Part shown: in pieces, positions 35,501 through 44,294 of the stretch | Layout of the letters: each line of letters opens with the position of its first letter | How positions within the stretch are numbered: position 1 is the stretch's first letter | Assembly (NCBI RefSeq): GCF_022758145.1 | Contig: NZ_JAJVDH010000001.1 | Coordinates: forward strand, 124,001-188,000 | Length of the DNA stretch: 64,000 nucleotides | Direction of reading: 5' to 3' | DNA from: Pontibacter vulgaris | GTDB lineage: Bacteria; Bacteroidota; Bacteroidia; Cytophagales; Hymenobacteraceae | Notes under the pieces: generated by a model | The model's input: the letters and a program-made list of their open reading frames with translations, nothing else | The model's database searches: none | Told to the model about the DNA's origin: nothing | Translations under genes and position numbers: made by a program

Positions 35501-36182
35501 CGAAAATGGCCGTATCGCCGGGCTCCACAGAATCAGGGATACATACCTGGAAATCATTTTTCTCAGTGAAAGATACTTCCGGCACCTGCTTTACTGATAT
35601 AATTTGCGAAACGGTATCGGAGTCGCAGCCATTGCGTGTGCCAATTACCTTTACCCTGAATGTGACAGTACCTGTGCCCACCGAAGTATACGTATGGGAT
35701 CTGGGGTTACCCTGCTCAACGGTACCATCTCCAAAAAACCAGGTATAATTAACATCAGTTTCAGGACTGGTAATAAAGAAGTTTATAGGTGTGCCTGCAC
35801 AGGCAGCGATGTTCGGATCGAAGGCAAAAGTAGGCAGGTTTGGCTTTGGCGTTACGTTTATCTCGATGCGCCCTGCCGAAACAATGCGCTGGCAATTAGG
35901 TCCGCTAGCCTCTACGGTATATATACCGGATTGCGTAGCAGTATAAGTAGCAGCAGTACCCGTACCGTCTGAAATGGCAACACCATCCCGAAACCATTGC
36001 CAGCTGGTTGCATTAAAGTTGTTCGTGCTTTCGAGCAAGGCACTTCCGCCCTGGCAAAAGTTCGTACTACTTTGTGTACTTATTCCTACTGCGCAGTTTG
36101 CCTGTGCCATTGCCTGGCCAGCAGAAACTAGTAGCAGGAAAAAAAGCACCGAGTAGAAAAGCTTCGGTAGAAGTAAGCGCAT
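32505..36182 (-). CDS. Giant secreted adhesin-like protein with PKD and Ig-like repeats and type B T9SS domain (cassette 3)
   Basis: 1225 aa with a signal peptide (LFYSVLFFLLLVSAGQAMAQ). Order: an Ig-like domain (WQWFRDGVAISDGTG), PKD domains (NYTWFFGDGTVEQGNPRSHT; YFVDWGDGKGEVTYPG; YEWSVQPDQG), a domain with a Gly-rich loop (SGSGGTGGGGPGGGTG), an Ig-like unit ending in AWFDSPEPAALP, then four repeats of about 90 residues each carrying NN(S/T)I....IC.G..P..L.GS.P.GG, YTYLWE-S, and TTWFRRVV-S-C. Two further Ig-like units follow, and the C-terminal 85 residues are the gliding-motility domain (AFTPNRDGVNEVWEIENIEN, FNRWGNLVF, ISGNVTIIR). Type B T9SS cargo; its porP partner follows after 5 bases. 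Confidence 0.93.
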   Translation of the reverse strand: MRLLLPKLFYSVLFFLLLVSAGQAMAQANCAVGISTQSSTNFCQGGSALLESTNNFNATSWQWFRDGVAISDGTGTAATYTATQSGIYTVEASGPNCQRIVSAGRIEINVTPKPNLPTFAFDPNIAACAGTPINFFITSPETDVNYTWFFGDGTVEQGNPRSHTYTSVGTGTVTFRVKVIGTRNGCDSDTVSQIISVKQVPEVSFTEKNDFQVCIPDSVEPGDTAIFAEITNTTQAPFNTNIATYFVDWGDGKGEVTYPGQPNPFPLKNPTAYDTLGNYPIRIRAVSANGCEAIFEQVFKFSQEPKANFSLDKKRAEPNQSPGCIPVIVTPTDSSSGGDLSYEWSVQPDQGYELESGSLTGPDPVFRFTESGLYTIQLIVTNGCASDTTSQGIVVGYPQVQVPADVTECGPTTVDYSGSGGTGGGGPGGGTGLFIDENLGTISRVTITITGPVSTTQTFSTFPYQFNYNFTQPGTYKVSVEAVNECGSSNSIYQGQPAPAQTVIILPLPAKPTIQNPGIVCEGDTVRLAPTGPGPVYAWFDSPEPAALPVAISPTFTTPPLTGNVTYYVATIDVNNCGSPRTEVALTVRSRVTNNSIEGNEIVSLCKGETPAELKGSQPAGGDTGTPYAYTWERSTTGPTSDFTAAPGVNNTINYKPTEPVTTTTWFRRLVFSASCSADTSNVVEIQAVDPIPASANTISPAQEICAGDTPEPLIGSRPTGGAGGPYTFLWEVSTQGPDRGFVPASGANNAENYTIAGALTQRENWFRRAVTSGGCTSYSEPIKITVNPALANNTVGDAQTICTGTSPQPLTGSAPSGGTGTYTYLWQSSTTGAAAGFGPAEGTNNGQSYTPGNLTQTTWFRRVVTSAACAGDTSVAVQITINQGVTNNSISANQTICEGETPAPLTGSTPTGGTGTYTYLWESSISGPTAGFSPAAGNNTGPGYTPAAITQKTWYRRVVSSAGCSTPSEAVAITVNPAPAPPVLTVRNATACAGGSATLTIANSNGGTYEWFTEASGGTPIFVGATFQTPPLTQTTTYYVQAVNTNGCVSTTRTAATVTLVTPEASAGDDVTIIQGKTVELRASGGTTYKWEPTQGLSSADVANPVASPQVTTTYTVTVTTAEGCVDIDEVTVTVIPAIVAPNAFTPNRDGVNEVWEIENIENYPDVRVEIFNRWGNLVFTSNGYGTPWDGTYNGSDLPVATYYYIIYLNSSERPISGNVTIIR

Positions 36183-36586
36183 CTGACTAAGGTTAAAGGG
36201 TGACTGCGCTATGGTACTTTTATGAAGATAAGTTCAGGCAATATGAATAAGCCAAGCGCAAGTATATTTCACGTAAAGAAGGCCTAAACTGTTTCAGGCT
36301 AAGGGCTTGCAGCAGCATATTTATTCAAGTTTTTATATTTATAGCTGATAGTTCAGATAGCAGCCTTTACTTACAGCAACTATAGCAAAGAACTAAAAGC
36401 CTTTGTGAAGTATGATTTCAGTTGCAGGCAATACAAGAAAGATATAAATATGTAATAGCTGATTTGCACAGCAATAGGCGATTTTACTTAAACTTTTAGC
36501 GCTTAAAGCAAGAGAACTACACATGCTAAATGCTGCTTTTAAAGTATAGATCTTGAATCCGGAATGGTTATCAGCAGCTACAAAAC

Positions 36587-36622
36587 AAAAGCCCCTATAC
36601 TGCTAGCAGTACAGGGGCTTTT
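36587..36622 (-). terminator. Terminator after the secreted endonuclease gene
   Basis: AAAAGCCCCTATACTGC (36587-36603) pairs with GCAGTACAGGGGCTTTT (36606-36622) with one mismatch. Read on the minus strand it ends in a T tract and sits 43 bases after the stop at 36666. The rest of the gap 36183-36586 is AT-rich upstream DNA of the 1225-aa gene with no gene seen. Confidence 0.75.
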
Positions 36623-36665
36623 AACTTTGCATGGCATACTAAATTACGCCTGGTTTATACTTTAC

Positions 36666-39600
36666 TTAATCAACTATAAAAAGCTTACTGCTTGCCTGCC
36701 CCTTATCTGATACAATGCGCAACAGGTAAACACCCGTTGACAGGTGAGTTAAATCAAGCTCCTGCTGACCCTGTAATACAGGCAATTTCTGCCGATACAC
36801 CATGTGCCCTACGGCATTTGCCACGATCACCTCTACATGCATTAGGGGTTGTTTAGCAGCTATAAACACCTTGCCATGGCTTGGGTTAGGATAAATAGTA
36901 AGCCCTAACTTTTCTATGGCATCGGCTATGCCGGTTGGTTGCAGCACTGCCGCTATTGGCTCTGAAGACGCAGAGTAACAACCTTCCCCGTTTCTGACAC
37001 GCACTGTATAGTTGCCAGATTCCGTTATAGTTATACTTTGTGATATCGCATCAGTTATAGTTATACCGTCTTTCGCCCATTCGTAAGCGGCGCCGGCTAT
37101 ACTTGCCGTAAGCTGGTTGGTGGTTTGCGTAATAGCTGGCTTATCCGGAACCGGGTTTACTGTAACTTTAACCGCTTCGCTTATGCTAGTGCCGCAATTA
37201 CCGGAAGTTATACTTCTGCGAATAAATGTAGTGGCGCTTAGTTGCCCAGGAGTATAGTCTCTGGCATTGTTCACTCCGGCGGCAGGTATAAAACTGTTAC
37301 CATCAGCGCTTGTCTCCCATAAGTATGTATAAGAGCCTGTTCCGCCTGTTGGCATAGTACCCGTTATAGTTGCAGGCACCTGGCCTGCACAAACTGCCTG
37401 CGCAGCACTTATGGTATTATTTGAAACAGGTAATGTTACTGTAACAGCCAGAACAGTTACAGCACTTGGACCGCAATTGTTTGCTACAGCTAAGCTAACT
37501 TCCCCGGCATCATTACCAGCTTGTACTGCAATTTGCGGAGTTCCGGCACCAGATGTAATTACCCAGCTCGCAGGCACGCTCCAATTATAAGCGATAACAC
37601 CAGGCTGCATAGTTGCGGAGTAAATTACTGTTTCGCCAGCACAAATAGTTGAGGGCCCGTTTATAGTTGGTGCATCTGGCGCGGTGCTAACATCTACAGT
37701 TACTTTAGTAAGAGCACTCAGGCAACCTGCAGCAGTGGCGGCTCCTACATAATAAGCTGTATTGGCCGTGAGCTGCGGTGTGGTAAAATTAGCTCCGGTT
37801 CCAAGCAACGTTTCGCCTGTTTCTGATGCATACCAGTTATAAGTTAATGATGCATCCGGGTTTGTTATCTCTAATACAGCACTTGCACCTGCACAGGTAG
37901 TAGCAGCAGTTGCTACAGGAGCCTGCGGAGCAGCACTAACCGTTATAACCACATCGTCTGAATAAGTACAGGTTCCGTTAGTGGCCGTTACAGTATAAGT
38001 ATAAGTGCCAGGAGTAGAAGCCGTGAAAGTCGGGTTTGCAAGAGCAGCACCTGATAAGCCGGTAGCAGTGGACCATTGGTAAGTATAACTTGTTACAGCT
38101 GGTGCGCCAATAGTTATACTTGCCCCGTTACAGACAACTTTATCCGCTCCAGCGAAATCTTCCAGTGGGTCTGCATCGCAATCTACTGCAGGGCTCACTC
38201 CGAACAGCGCCACATCTTCCACATTCCAGATTTCATTGGATGAGTTATTTTTAATGCTAACTTTTGCTTTTACAGTAGTTGTACCATTTGGTATGGTTAC
38301 ACGAAGTATAGATGGTGCATTATCTGCAGACAGTATGTTACCAGTAGATAATTTCTCTGTAAAAATTTTCTCTACCAGCGTGCCTGCTGCGGTTGTTATA
38401 GTTGCTGTACCATCCATGCCATAACGAATGTTATTATCAGTGGCATTTGCAGTAATCCTGATATCTGGAGTTGCTGAAAAATTAGCACCATCTAACGCAA
38501 CATATACTTCCAGGTAATCTCCTGCATCAAAACCATTGCCTGTTGTAACCGAAACAGATGAGTTATACAGCTCAAAGTATACATCCTGTTTGCCAGCTAC
38601 ATTCACATCGCTGAAAATCAGCTCACGGGTTGCGTTGGCAGTTTGCAAACTTGAGCCGCTGCGCAGGCGCTGCCCGTTTGGCAAACCAGTATTTATAGCC
38701 GAACTACTAAATCCGGAGGTTACTACCCAGCCATCAGATGCAGTGCCATCAAAGTCCTGTAGCGCGAGCAGGTTGCCGTTGCCAGGTGTTGGTACCTGTG
38801 TCGCATCAGCCGTTTTAATTTCCAGGACCGGTGCATTGGTAATCTGGTAAGTATAACCGTTAGAGCAGCTCTCAAATACCTGGGCGTAATAGGTAGAGCC
38901 GGCAATAAGACCTATAATTTGCGTACTGTTGCCGCTACCGTTGTAAACCAACCTGCTTCCATCTGCAAGTGCAGCTGCCAAAGTATAGTTTGCGTTGGCG
39001 CCTGTAAAAGCTTCGCCATTGGCCGGAACAAATGTAACCGGGTTATCTTTTTTAAGCACTACCATTCTGCCGTCGCCGGAGCCATTGGCCCAGTTCAGGG
39101 TAAAACCGGTTTGAGTTATACTTGCACTGTTTAACCCAGTTATTGCCAAAGGTATACCAGAACAAGTATAATCTGATGTGGTAGTTGCAAGGGACGGGGC
39201 TGCTGTGGTATTATACTTGTTACCGGAAGAGCAGAACTCAAAAACCTGTACATGATAGGTTTTATTAGCAGAAAGTCCTCTTACAACTACGCTATCGCCA
39301 GTGCTGCTATAAACAATGCGGTGCCCGCTCCCCTGGTCTGTGGCCAGGCTGTAGTTGCTGTTAATACCCGTATAGCTTCCTGTAGGTGTAAAATTAACGG
39401 CTTCGTTTTCTCTTACAACAACCAACCGCTTGTCGCCGCTGCCTTTGGCCCAGCTAACTTTAAACGTGGTTGTGGTAACTTCTGAAATAGCCAGGTTGCT
39501 AAGCTGTATAGTTGGCTCACAAACAACAGGCACAAGCCCCCACGCTTTTGCTACCAGTTCCGGATAATCTATATAAGGGTTACGGTTACCCTGCACTGCC

Positions 39601-40307
39601 TGCACGCGGTTATTTCGCTCGCGTTCGCGGTCATCTACAGGGTCTTGCAGGTGCCACTGGTAAAGGGTGTTTATATTACCAACACTAGTTATACTTCCTG
39701 CCTGCGTTGGGTACATCGTAAAGAAATAGAAAATTGCTCTGGCAGTATTTCCTTTATGATCTTCGCGCGGCTCAAAAGTATTGGAGTATGATTCGCTGTA
39801 AGAATCTATGTTAACTGTAGGAATAGTTGCCGTTGTGTAATAGCCTTTACTGTCGCCGACGTGCCAGGTAGTTGTAACGGCATCATTTATATCCGAAAAA
39901 GGATAGTTGCTGCGTGTGCCGTTTGGCTTTGAGTGTGTTGGAAAGAGGTGGTGAATATCCGAAACCATTGGGTCAGACTTACCAAAAAATGACTGCGGCA
40001 CAGTATGTTCGCAGTTAATATTGGTCATAGCTGTACTTCCGCCAGTTGCGCTAAAAGCTTTTAGCTCCTGATAGCCTGTATAAATACAGGTAACTTTGCC
40101 GTCATAGTTATCGACATAACTATACATGTACCCGCGCGCACCCTGGCTGCCATCGTAACCTAAAGTTTTATGGTAACCATTGTACCAGTTTTCGCGGAGC
40201 CATACTTTAAGAGATTCGCCTGACAGGGTAGAAGGCGGAACAGATTGTGCCCAGGCATATTGCGTTAAAAGCAACAGCAGGAACAGGGTATGTAAAATTT
40301 TTGCCAT
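36666..40307 (-). CDS. Secreted endonuclease I family nuclease with FN3, Ig-like and PKD-like modules and type A T9SS sorting domain
   Basis: 1213 aa with a signal peptide (LHTLFLLLLLTQYAWAQS). Residues about 25-260 are an endonuclease I (His-Me finger) domain: CEHTVPQSFFG with the catalytic His, MVSDIHHLFPTHSKPNGTRS, NYPFSDI, and NRNPYIDYPELVAKAWG. Then two fibronectin type III-like units (FKVSWAKGSGDKRLVVVREN; FTLNWANGSGDGRMVVLKKD), a jelly-roll-like region (DGWVVTSGFSSSAINTGLPN), Ig-like repeats, one PKD-like repeat of the kind found in the 1650-aa protein, and one of the four-fold repeat type of the 1225-aa protein. The last 75 residues are a type A sorting domain (IYPNPSHGKVFIAA, STGVYLLRIVSDKGQ). 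Probable role: extracellular nucleic acid degradation. Own promoter region and terminator. Confidence 0.93.
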   Translation of the reverse strand: MAKILHTLFLLLLLTQYAWAQSVPPSTLSGESLKVWLRENWYNGYHKTLGYDGSQGARGYMYSYVDNYDGKVTCIYTGYQELKAFSATGGSTAMTNINCEHTVPQSFFGKSDPMVSDIHHLFPTHSKPNGTRSNYPFSDINDAVTTTWHVGDSKGYYTTATIPTVNIDSYSESYSNTFEPREDHKGNTARAIFYFFTMYPTQAGSITSVGNINTLYQWHLQDPVDDRERERNNRVQAVQGNRNPYIDYPELVAKAWGLVPVVCEPTIQLSNLAISEVTTTTFKVSWAKGSGDKRLVVVRENEAVNFTPTGSYTGINSNYSLATDQGSGHRIVYSSTGDSVVVRGLSANKTYHVQVFEFCSSGNKYNTTAAPSLATTTSDYTCSGIPLAITGLNSASITQTGFTLNWANGSGDGRMVVLKKDNPVTFVPANGEAFTGANANYTLAAALADGSRLVYNGSGNSTQIIGLIAGSTYYAQVFESCSNGYTYQITNAPVLEIKTADATQVPTPGNGNLLALQDFDGTASDGWVVTSGFSSSAINTGLPNGQRLRSGSSLQTANATRELIFSDVNVAGKQDVYFELYNSSVSVTTGNGFDAGDYLEVYVALDGANFSATPDIRITANATDNNIRYGMDGTATITTAAGTLVEKIFTEKLSTGNILSADNAPSILRVTIPNGTTTVKAKVSIKNNSSNEIWNVEDVALFGVSPAVDCDADPLEDFAGADKVVCNGASITIGAPAVTSYTYQWSTATGLSGAALANPTFTASTPGTYTYTVTATNGTCTYSDDVVITVSAAPQAPVATAATTCAGASAVLEITNPDASLTYNWYASETGETLLGTGANFTTPQLTANTAYYVGAATAAGCLSALTKVTVDVSTAPDAPTINGPSTICAGETVIYSATMQPGVIAYNWSVPASWVITSGAGTPQIAVQAGNDAGEVSLAVANNCGPSAVTVLAVTVTLPVSNNTISAAQAVCAGQVPATITGTMPTGGTGSYTYLWETSADGNSFIPAAGVNNARDYTPGQLSATTFIRRSITSGNCGTSISEAVKVTVNPVPDKPAITQTTNQLTASIAGAAYEWAKDGITITDAISQSITITESGNYTVRVRNGEGCYSASSEPIAAVLQPTGIADAIEKLGLTIYPNPSHGKVFIAAKQPLMHVEVIVANAVGHMVYRQKLPVLQGQQELDLTHLSTGVYLLRIVSDKGQASSKLFIVD

Positions 40308-40699
40308 GAAAAGGTTGGGTTGAAAAGATAGGCGAAGTTAATGACTCTATCTCTTCTAAAAACCTTTTGCTGTTACCTTTCTATTAAGTTACCGCAACTC
40401 ATTAAATTTATTGCATATATTCATCGAAATAGCCAAAAACCCAGCTATTAATCAGATCATTAAATAAGTTTTTATGTCTAGTATTCTGGTGCTACTGGCA
40501 AGTATAGCATCAGGGGTAGCAGGTAAAACTAAAAGCCTGTGAGGTAAATTTGGACGAAACTTGAACGTCTGTTTAGATCATGTCATACGACTTCGCTCAT
40601 CAGAATAAACCTAAAGTCTGTTCTATTTAAATATGTTCTTTTTTGATACTTAACAGAGAGCAGAAGTATATCCTTTCTAGAAATGTTGCTTGACTATCA
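40308..40699. other. Low-GC gap with left copy of a direct repeat
   Basis: 392 bases without a credible gene. At 40519-40554 it holds a 36-base segment (core AAAAGCCTG-GA-GT-AATTT) matched at 27 of 36 positions, in the same orientation, by 42139-42174 on the other side of the HNH-like gene. Confidence 0.4.
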
Positions 40700-41686
40700 C
40701 TAGACAGAACGCTCTGACAATAGCTTATTGATTTTGTCAATGAACTTAATACCGTCCTGGTCAACTAAGTAGGTGGTGAATGATTTATTTTCGTCCATGA
40801 TAGGCAACCCAATATCAATTTTATTCCTCCGAATTATTTGCTCAAGGTAAAATGCAAATTCTTCATCATTCCACTCTCTTAAGGTCAAATTGTTCAAAGT
40901 GTTTACGCGCAAAACCTTGTCTTCCATGTTGAAGATGTGGAAATACTTTGGTGTATTTTCAGCCAAGTGCTTCCCATAAAAAATTCGGGCTGAAACTTCC
41001 AGAAACTGGACATGGTTGAGGCTAAAGCTTTGCAAATACTTAAGTTTCTTTAAAAAAAGTTCGACACAATTATTGTCTTGAAACACAATTGACACACCTA
41101 TTTCTCCAAATTTTAGACTGACACCCAAGGCAGAAATATCATTCATGTAATCAAAGTCATGTCCTTTATAATTAAAGACAAAAATGCTCCACGGCTTCGG
41201 GTCTACAAATTCTGTTGGAATCCTTATTGACTGCAGAAACAAATGCATTGCTTCATAACTTTCCACGAATTCAACAGGCAGAATATTTCCTTTCAGCGGG
41301 TTGCTCCTATCATATAACAAAGACAATTCCTTAAACATGGTACCATAAAGCAATTTACTAGTCCACTGGAAAATCACTTGCTCATCATCCATGGTCAAGT
41401 TCTCAAATCTGCGGTCGAAGAGGAATTGAAATTTTATTTCCATTTTAGACAAGTGCACCCCATTGCACTCCTTGCAACATGGAACGGTAAGGTATCTGTA
41501 ACGCACTGGCGTTTGATTAAGCACTAGCAATGACTGATTCCACAAAGAGTACTTCCTTTGAAGCCATTTTGGAAATATATGCTCATCACTTCTAGTATCA
41601 ACATCTAATTCAAGCCCACATAAGAAGCATTGATTATTTGTAAAAGTTGACTTTTCAAATGGCTTAAAGAACCCTAGTTCAAGCAT
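40700..41686 (-). CDS. HNH-like endonuclease family protein, low GC
   Basis: 328 aa. The N-terminal 90 residues form an HNH-like zinc fold: a first CxxC in NNQCFLCGLEL, the catalytic-type DEHIFPKWLQRKY (His after Glu, as in HNH proteins), and a second CCxxC in VPCCKECNGVHLSKME. The remaining 230 residues are helical and I do not recognise them. No signal peptide, so it acts inside the cell if active. The gene is AT-rich, stands alone, has none of the TATACTT/AAGTATA words seen in core genes, and sits between a direct repeat and the initiator tRNA, all consistent with acquisition by transfer. HNH proteins of this kind occur in phage defence and in restriction of foreign DNA; that role is only a possibility here. 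Confidence 0.72.
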   Translation of the reverse strand: MLELGFFKPFEKSTFTNNQCFLCGLELDVDTRSDEHIFPKWLQRKYSLWNQSLLVLNQTPVRYRYLTVPCCKECNGVHLSKMEIKFQFLFDRRFENLTMDDEQVIFQWTSKLLYGTMFKELSLLYDRSNPLKGNILPVEFVESYEAMHLFLQSIRIPTEFVDPKPWSIFVFNYKGHDFDYMNDISALGVSLKFGEIGVSIVFQDNNCVELFLKKLKYLQSFSLNHVQFLEVSARIFYGKHLAENTPKYFHIFNMEDKVLRVNTLNNLTLREWNDEEFAFYLEQIIRRNKIDIGLPIMDENKSFTTYLVDQDGIKFIDKINKLLSERSV

Positions 41687-42182
41687 TGTACAACATGTAA
41701 AGAGTTACAAAATGACGAAGACTTGTAATCTATGACTTAACATACATCAAGCCTTAAATTTGCAATTCATTCTTTGTTAATACAAATTTCACTATGTATG
41801 GGTTAAGCCTGATAATTCGTTTTAAGTAGCTCGTTTTTATTTGCCTTTTTTGGGCTTGAATTCAAGTAGTCAAGCCACATGTTTTTACTACAGATTACAA
41901 ATTTAAAAATAGAGAAAACGTAGTTTAGGTAACATAAAACTATTTATAGGAAGCAAAATGAATGCATAATGGCCAACCTAGCATGTTCACACATGAAAAA
42001 ACGTTCATATAAAACTGACATAAGCTGGCTTTAACCTAAAGTTTATAGCGCTATAAAAATGAACAGAAGCAAAATATTTAGCGGTGGTGCAGCAGGAAGG
42101 AGAACTGAAAAAAAAATTATGTTACACAAAGCGTGCTTGCAGGTGCCGTTAAAAGCCTGAGAAGTGAATTTGAAATGACTAT
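41687..42182. other. Low-GC gap with right copy of the direct repeat
   Basis: Gene-free, AT-rich DNA upstream of the HNH-like gene. It contains the right copy (42139-42174) of the imperfect 36-base direct repeat. No promoter consensus is evident. Confidence 0.4.
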
Positions 42183-42220
42183 AAAACAAAGAAGCCTGAC
42201 TCATTTCTGAATCAGGCTTC
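42183..42220 (-). terminator. Terminator of the initiator tRNA transcript
   Basis: GAAGCCTGACTCA (42191-42203) pairs with TGAATCAGGCTTC (42208-42220) at 12 of 13 positions. Read on the minus strand it is followed by TTTGTTTTA. It lies 8 bases past the tRNA 3' end. Confidence 0.8.
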
Positions 42221-42228
42221 TCTTTAGG

Positions 42229-42301
<73 letters not shown>

Positions 42302-42375
42302 CTGTTATTGTATGACAAAAGTAGTATATTGATTTATACTTTGCAAGCTTTTATACCTGAAAAGGGCAAAAAAAG

Positions 42376-44136
42376 TTAGAATTTACTTGTTACACCAAAG
42401 TGTATTTTGGAGTATTTCAACGAAAGTGGCTGTTGCTCAGAGCGTCCCAGAGAATATACCAACTGAAAAATTCCTGCGCCTGTACTAAAACTAATTCCGC
42501 CGCCAACACCTAAGGGGTAATCCTGGGCCAGCGAAGCCTGTAAATCGCTGCGGTAATAGCCTTGGTCATAGAAAAGCAACACATAAGAATCGGCGGCGGT
42601 AAACAGGCGGTACTCCAGCGTGGCAACAGCGTAGGACGATGCATAGAAGAAATACTCGTCAAACCCGCGCAGGGTATTAAGGCCGCCAATCCGGTACATG
42701 TCGTTCAGAAAAACCTGGTCGTTGAGCAGTGCCTCGCCACGCAGGCGGGTTAGCAAAGCGCTATTTGTACTTAAGCGCAGAAAATTTTCGAGCCTTAACG
42801 CCAGGCTGAGCTGGGTGGTTTTCAGGTCCAGGGTGTCATAAAAACTTTTCTCGAGATCGGCGTTACGCAGCAGTTTTTTTGTACCTGCCGCCAGTTGCAA
42901 CTCTACCAAACGGCCACGGCGCGGAAAGTAAAAATCATCAAGATTATTCCAGAGGTAATTAAAGCCATAGGTATTTGTTTTGGCATCAGCCAGGTCTAAT
43001 TTCTGCAGACTTTGTGTATTGGCTGATGAAAGTATACGCGAGTTGCGCCACTCCGTGAACACACTGAATTTGCCATACTTCAGTGTATAATATGCCAGCT
43101 GCAGGCGTGGCTGTAAGGTAATAAACGATGAATCCTGTTTTAGCAAATTAAACTTTGTACCCAGCTCGAAAGGTGTGCCCAGCAAATTAGGGTGCAGGTA
43201 CTCGCCGTTAAGTATAACCGAACCTTTGTTTACGTGCCGCCACTGCAGCCCCAGTTGCTTACCTGTACCACGAATATTGCGTATGTTCAGGTTGGCTTCG
43301 CCGGTTATCAGCAGTTTGTCTTTGCGTGTTGGGTCTGGTAAAAAGCCTACAACCCCATCTATCTGGTTAGCCTGACGGTCTTCCAGGAAATAGTATACTT
43401 TGGCTTTATCGCGGGCAAAACGCACCTGCGGCGGCCTTGTTGATTTAATGTAAGGCAGTTGCGTAAGCATGCGTTGCGACGCATTGATCTGGTCCTGGTT
43501 ATAGATCTGGCCGGGCAGCAGTTGCAGGTAATGCATCAGGAACTTAGGCTGCGTCTTTGTTTTTCCTTCAATTTCCAGCGAGTCATAAGTAACAACAAAA
43601 GCTTTTTCCACCATCAGGGCAGCTTCAATTTTATTGTCGTTTATACTTATACTATCCAGCCATACACTGGCAAAGGGATAGCCGTTGCGCTCGGCATAAT
43701 CAAGTATGCGCTGCTGCAGCTTTACATACTCGGCTGGCTTAAAAGGTACATTGTGGTAAAACTTCTCCCTGAAACCCGACTCGATCAGGATGCCTTCGCT
43801 CAGGTTCCCATTCCGCAGGCTGGCAAATTCAAAGCGCTGGCCAATGTATAGTTTCACGTGAAGCGTATCGTTGCGCAGGTACAGGCTATCGGCAGAAGTG
43901 AGCAAATAAGCATCCTGCTGCATCTCGTACACCAAAGCTTTTACTTCTTTGCTAGCTTCTACAGAATCGGGATGAGTAGTTTTGTAAGTATAACCACGCA
44001 GGCGTGGGGCATCTTCAGGAGTGGTATGTACACGAAGTATAAGTTTAGGCTGTGGCACAGCATCGGGTTGCGATTGGGCCTGCACACGCGGCAGCCACAA
44101 AAGCAAACACAATACTACGGCAGCTATTTTATACAT
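42376..44136 (-). CDS. BamA/TamA-like Omp85 family outer-membrane protein
   Basis: 586 aa with a signal peptide (IAAVVLCLLLWLPRVQAQS). Residues about 80-240 look like POTRA-type domains (RILDYAERNGYPFASVWLDS; LQLLPGQIYNQDQINASQ), and residues about 260-586 form a beta-barrel ending in an aromatic residue (GVTSKF). The Omp85 landmark GGLNTLRGFDEYFF, the RGF motif of the lid loop, lies near residue 490, followed by ATLEYRLF. At this length it is shorter than BamA and closer to TamA-like or patatin-free surface-antigen proteins of Bacteroidota. Likely role: assembly or insertion of outer-membrane proteins. Single gene, minus strand, divergent from hemW. Confidence 0.88.
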   Translation of the reverse strand: MYKIAAVVLCLLLWLPRVQAQSQPDAVPQPKLILRVHTTPEDAPRLRGYTYKTTHPDSVEASKEVKALVYEMQQDAYLLTSADSLYLRNDTLHVKLYIGQRFEFASLRNGNLSEGILIESGFREKFYHNVPFKPAEYVKLQQRILDYAERNGYPFASVWLDSISINDNKIEAALMVEKAFVVTYDSLEIEGKTKTQPKFLMHYLQLLPGQIYNQDQINASQRMLTQLPYIKSTRPPQVRFARDKAKVYYFLEDRQANQIDGVVGFLPDPTRKDKLLITGEANLNIRNIRGTGKQLGLQWRHVNKGSVILNGEYLHPNLLGTPFELGTKFNLLKQDSSFITLQPRLQLAYYTLKYGKFSVFTEWRNSRILSSANTQSLQKLDLADAKTNTYGFNYLWNNLDDFYFPRRGRLVELQLAAGTKKLLRNADLEKSFYDTLDLKTTQLSLALRLENFLRLSTNSALLTRLRGEALLNDQVFLNDMYRIGGLNTLRGFDEYFFYASSYAVATLEYRLFTAADSYVLLFYDQGYYRSDLQASLAQDYPLGVGGGISFSTGAGIFQLVYSLGRSEQQPLSLKYSKIHFGVTSKF

Positions 44137-44261
44137 TTGTGTAATTGATTGTTGAATTGTTTAGCGGCTAAATTGTTAACCTTTTAGACTACTAGGCCTT
44201 TATACCTTGCTATACCTACAAATGTAACGGGTTATGTTTTACAGATTTATAGTTCATCAAC

Positions 44262-44292
44262 AATTTAACCATCCAACAATTTAACAATTAAC
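44262..44292. repeat. Short AT-rich repeat family E, copy 1
   Basis: Tandem units of the type AACAATTTAACCATC-AACAATTTAAC lie just upstream of hemW. A related, longer run lies on the other strand upstream of metF at 47832-47872. The sequence 44137-44294 otherwise holds the divergent promoters of the Omp85 gene and hemW, with no clear boxes. Confidence 0.5.
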
Positions 44293-44294
44293 TC

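Noticed and set aside
40519-42174. Integrative element with tRNA attachment site
   Set aside because: The flanking repeats do not copy the tRNA 3' end and no integrase is present; kept only as a weak insertion hint.
42562-44148. Plus-strand frames opposite the Omp85 gene
   Set aside because: No family resemblance, and the minus-strand gene has a signal peptide and Omp85 motifs.
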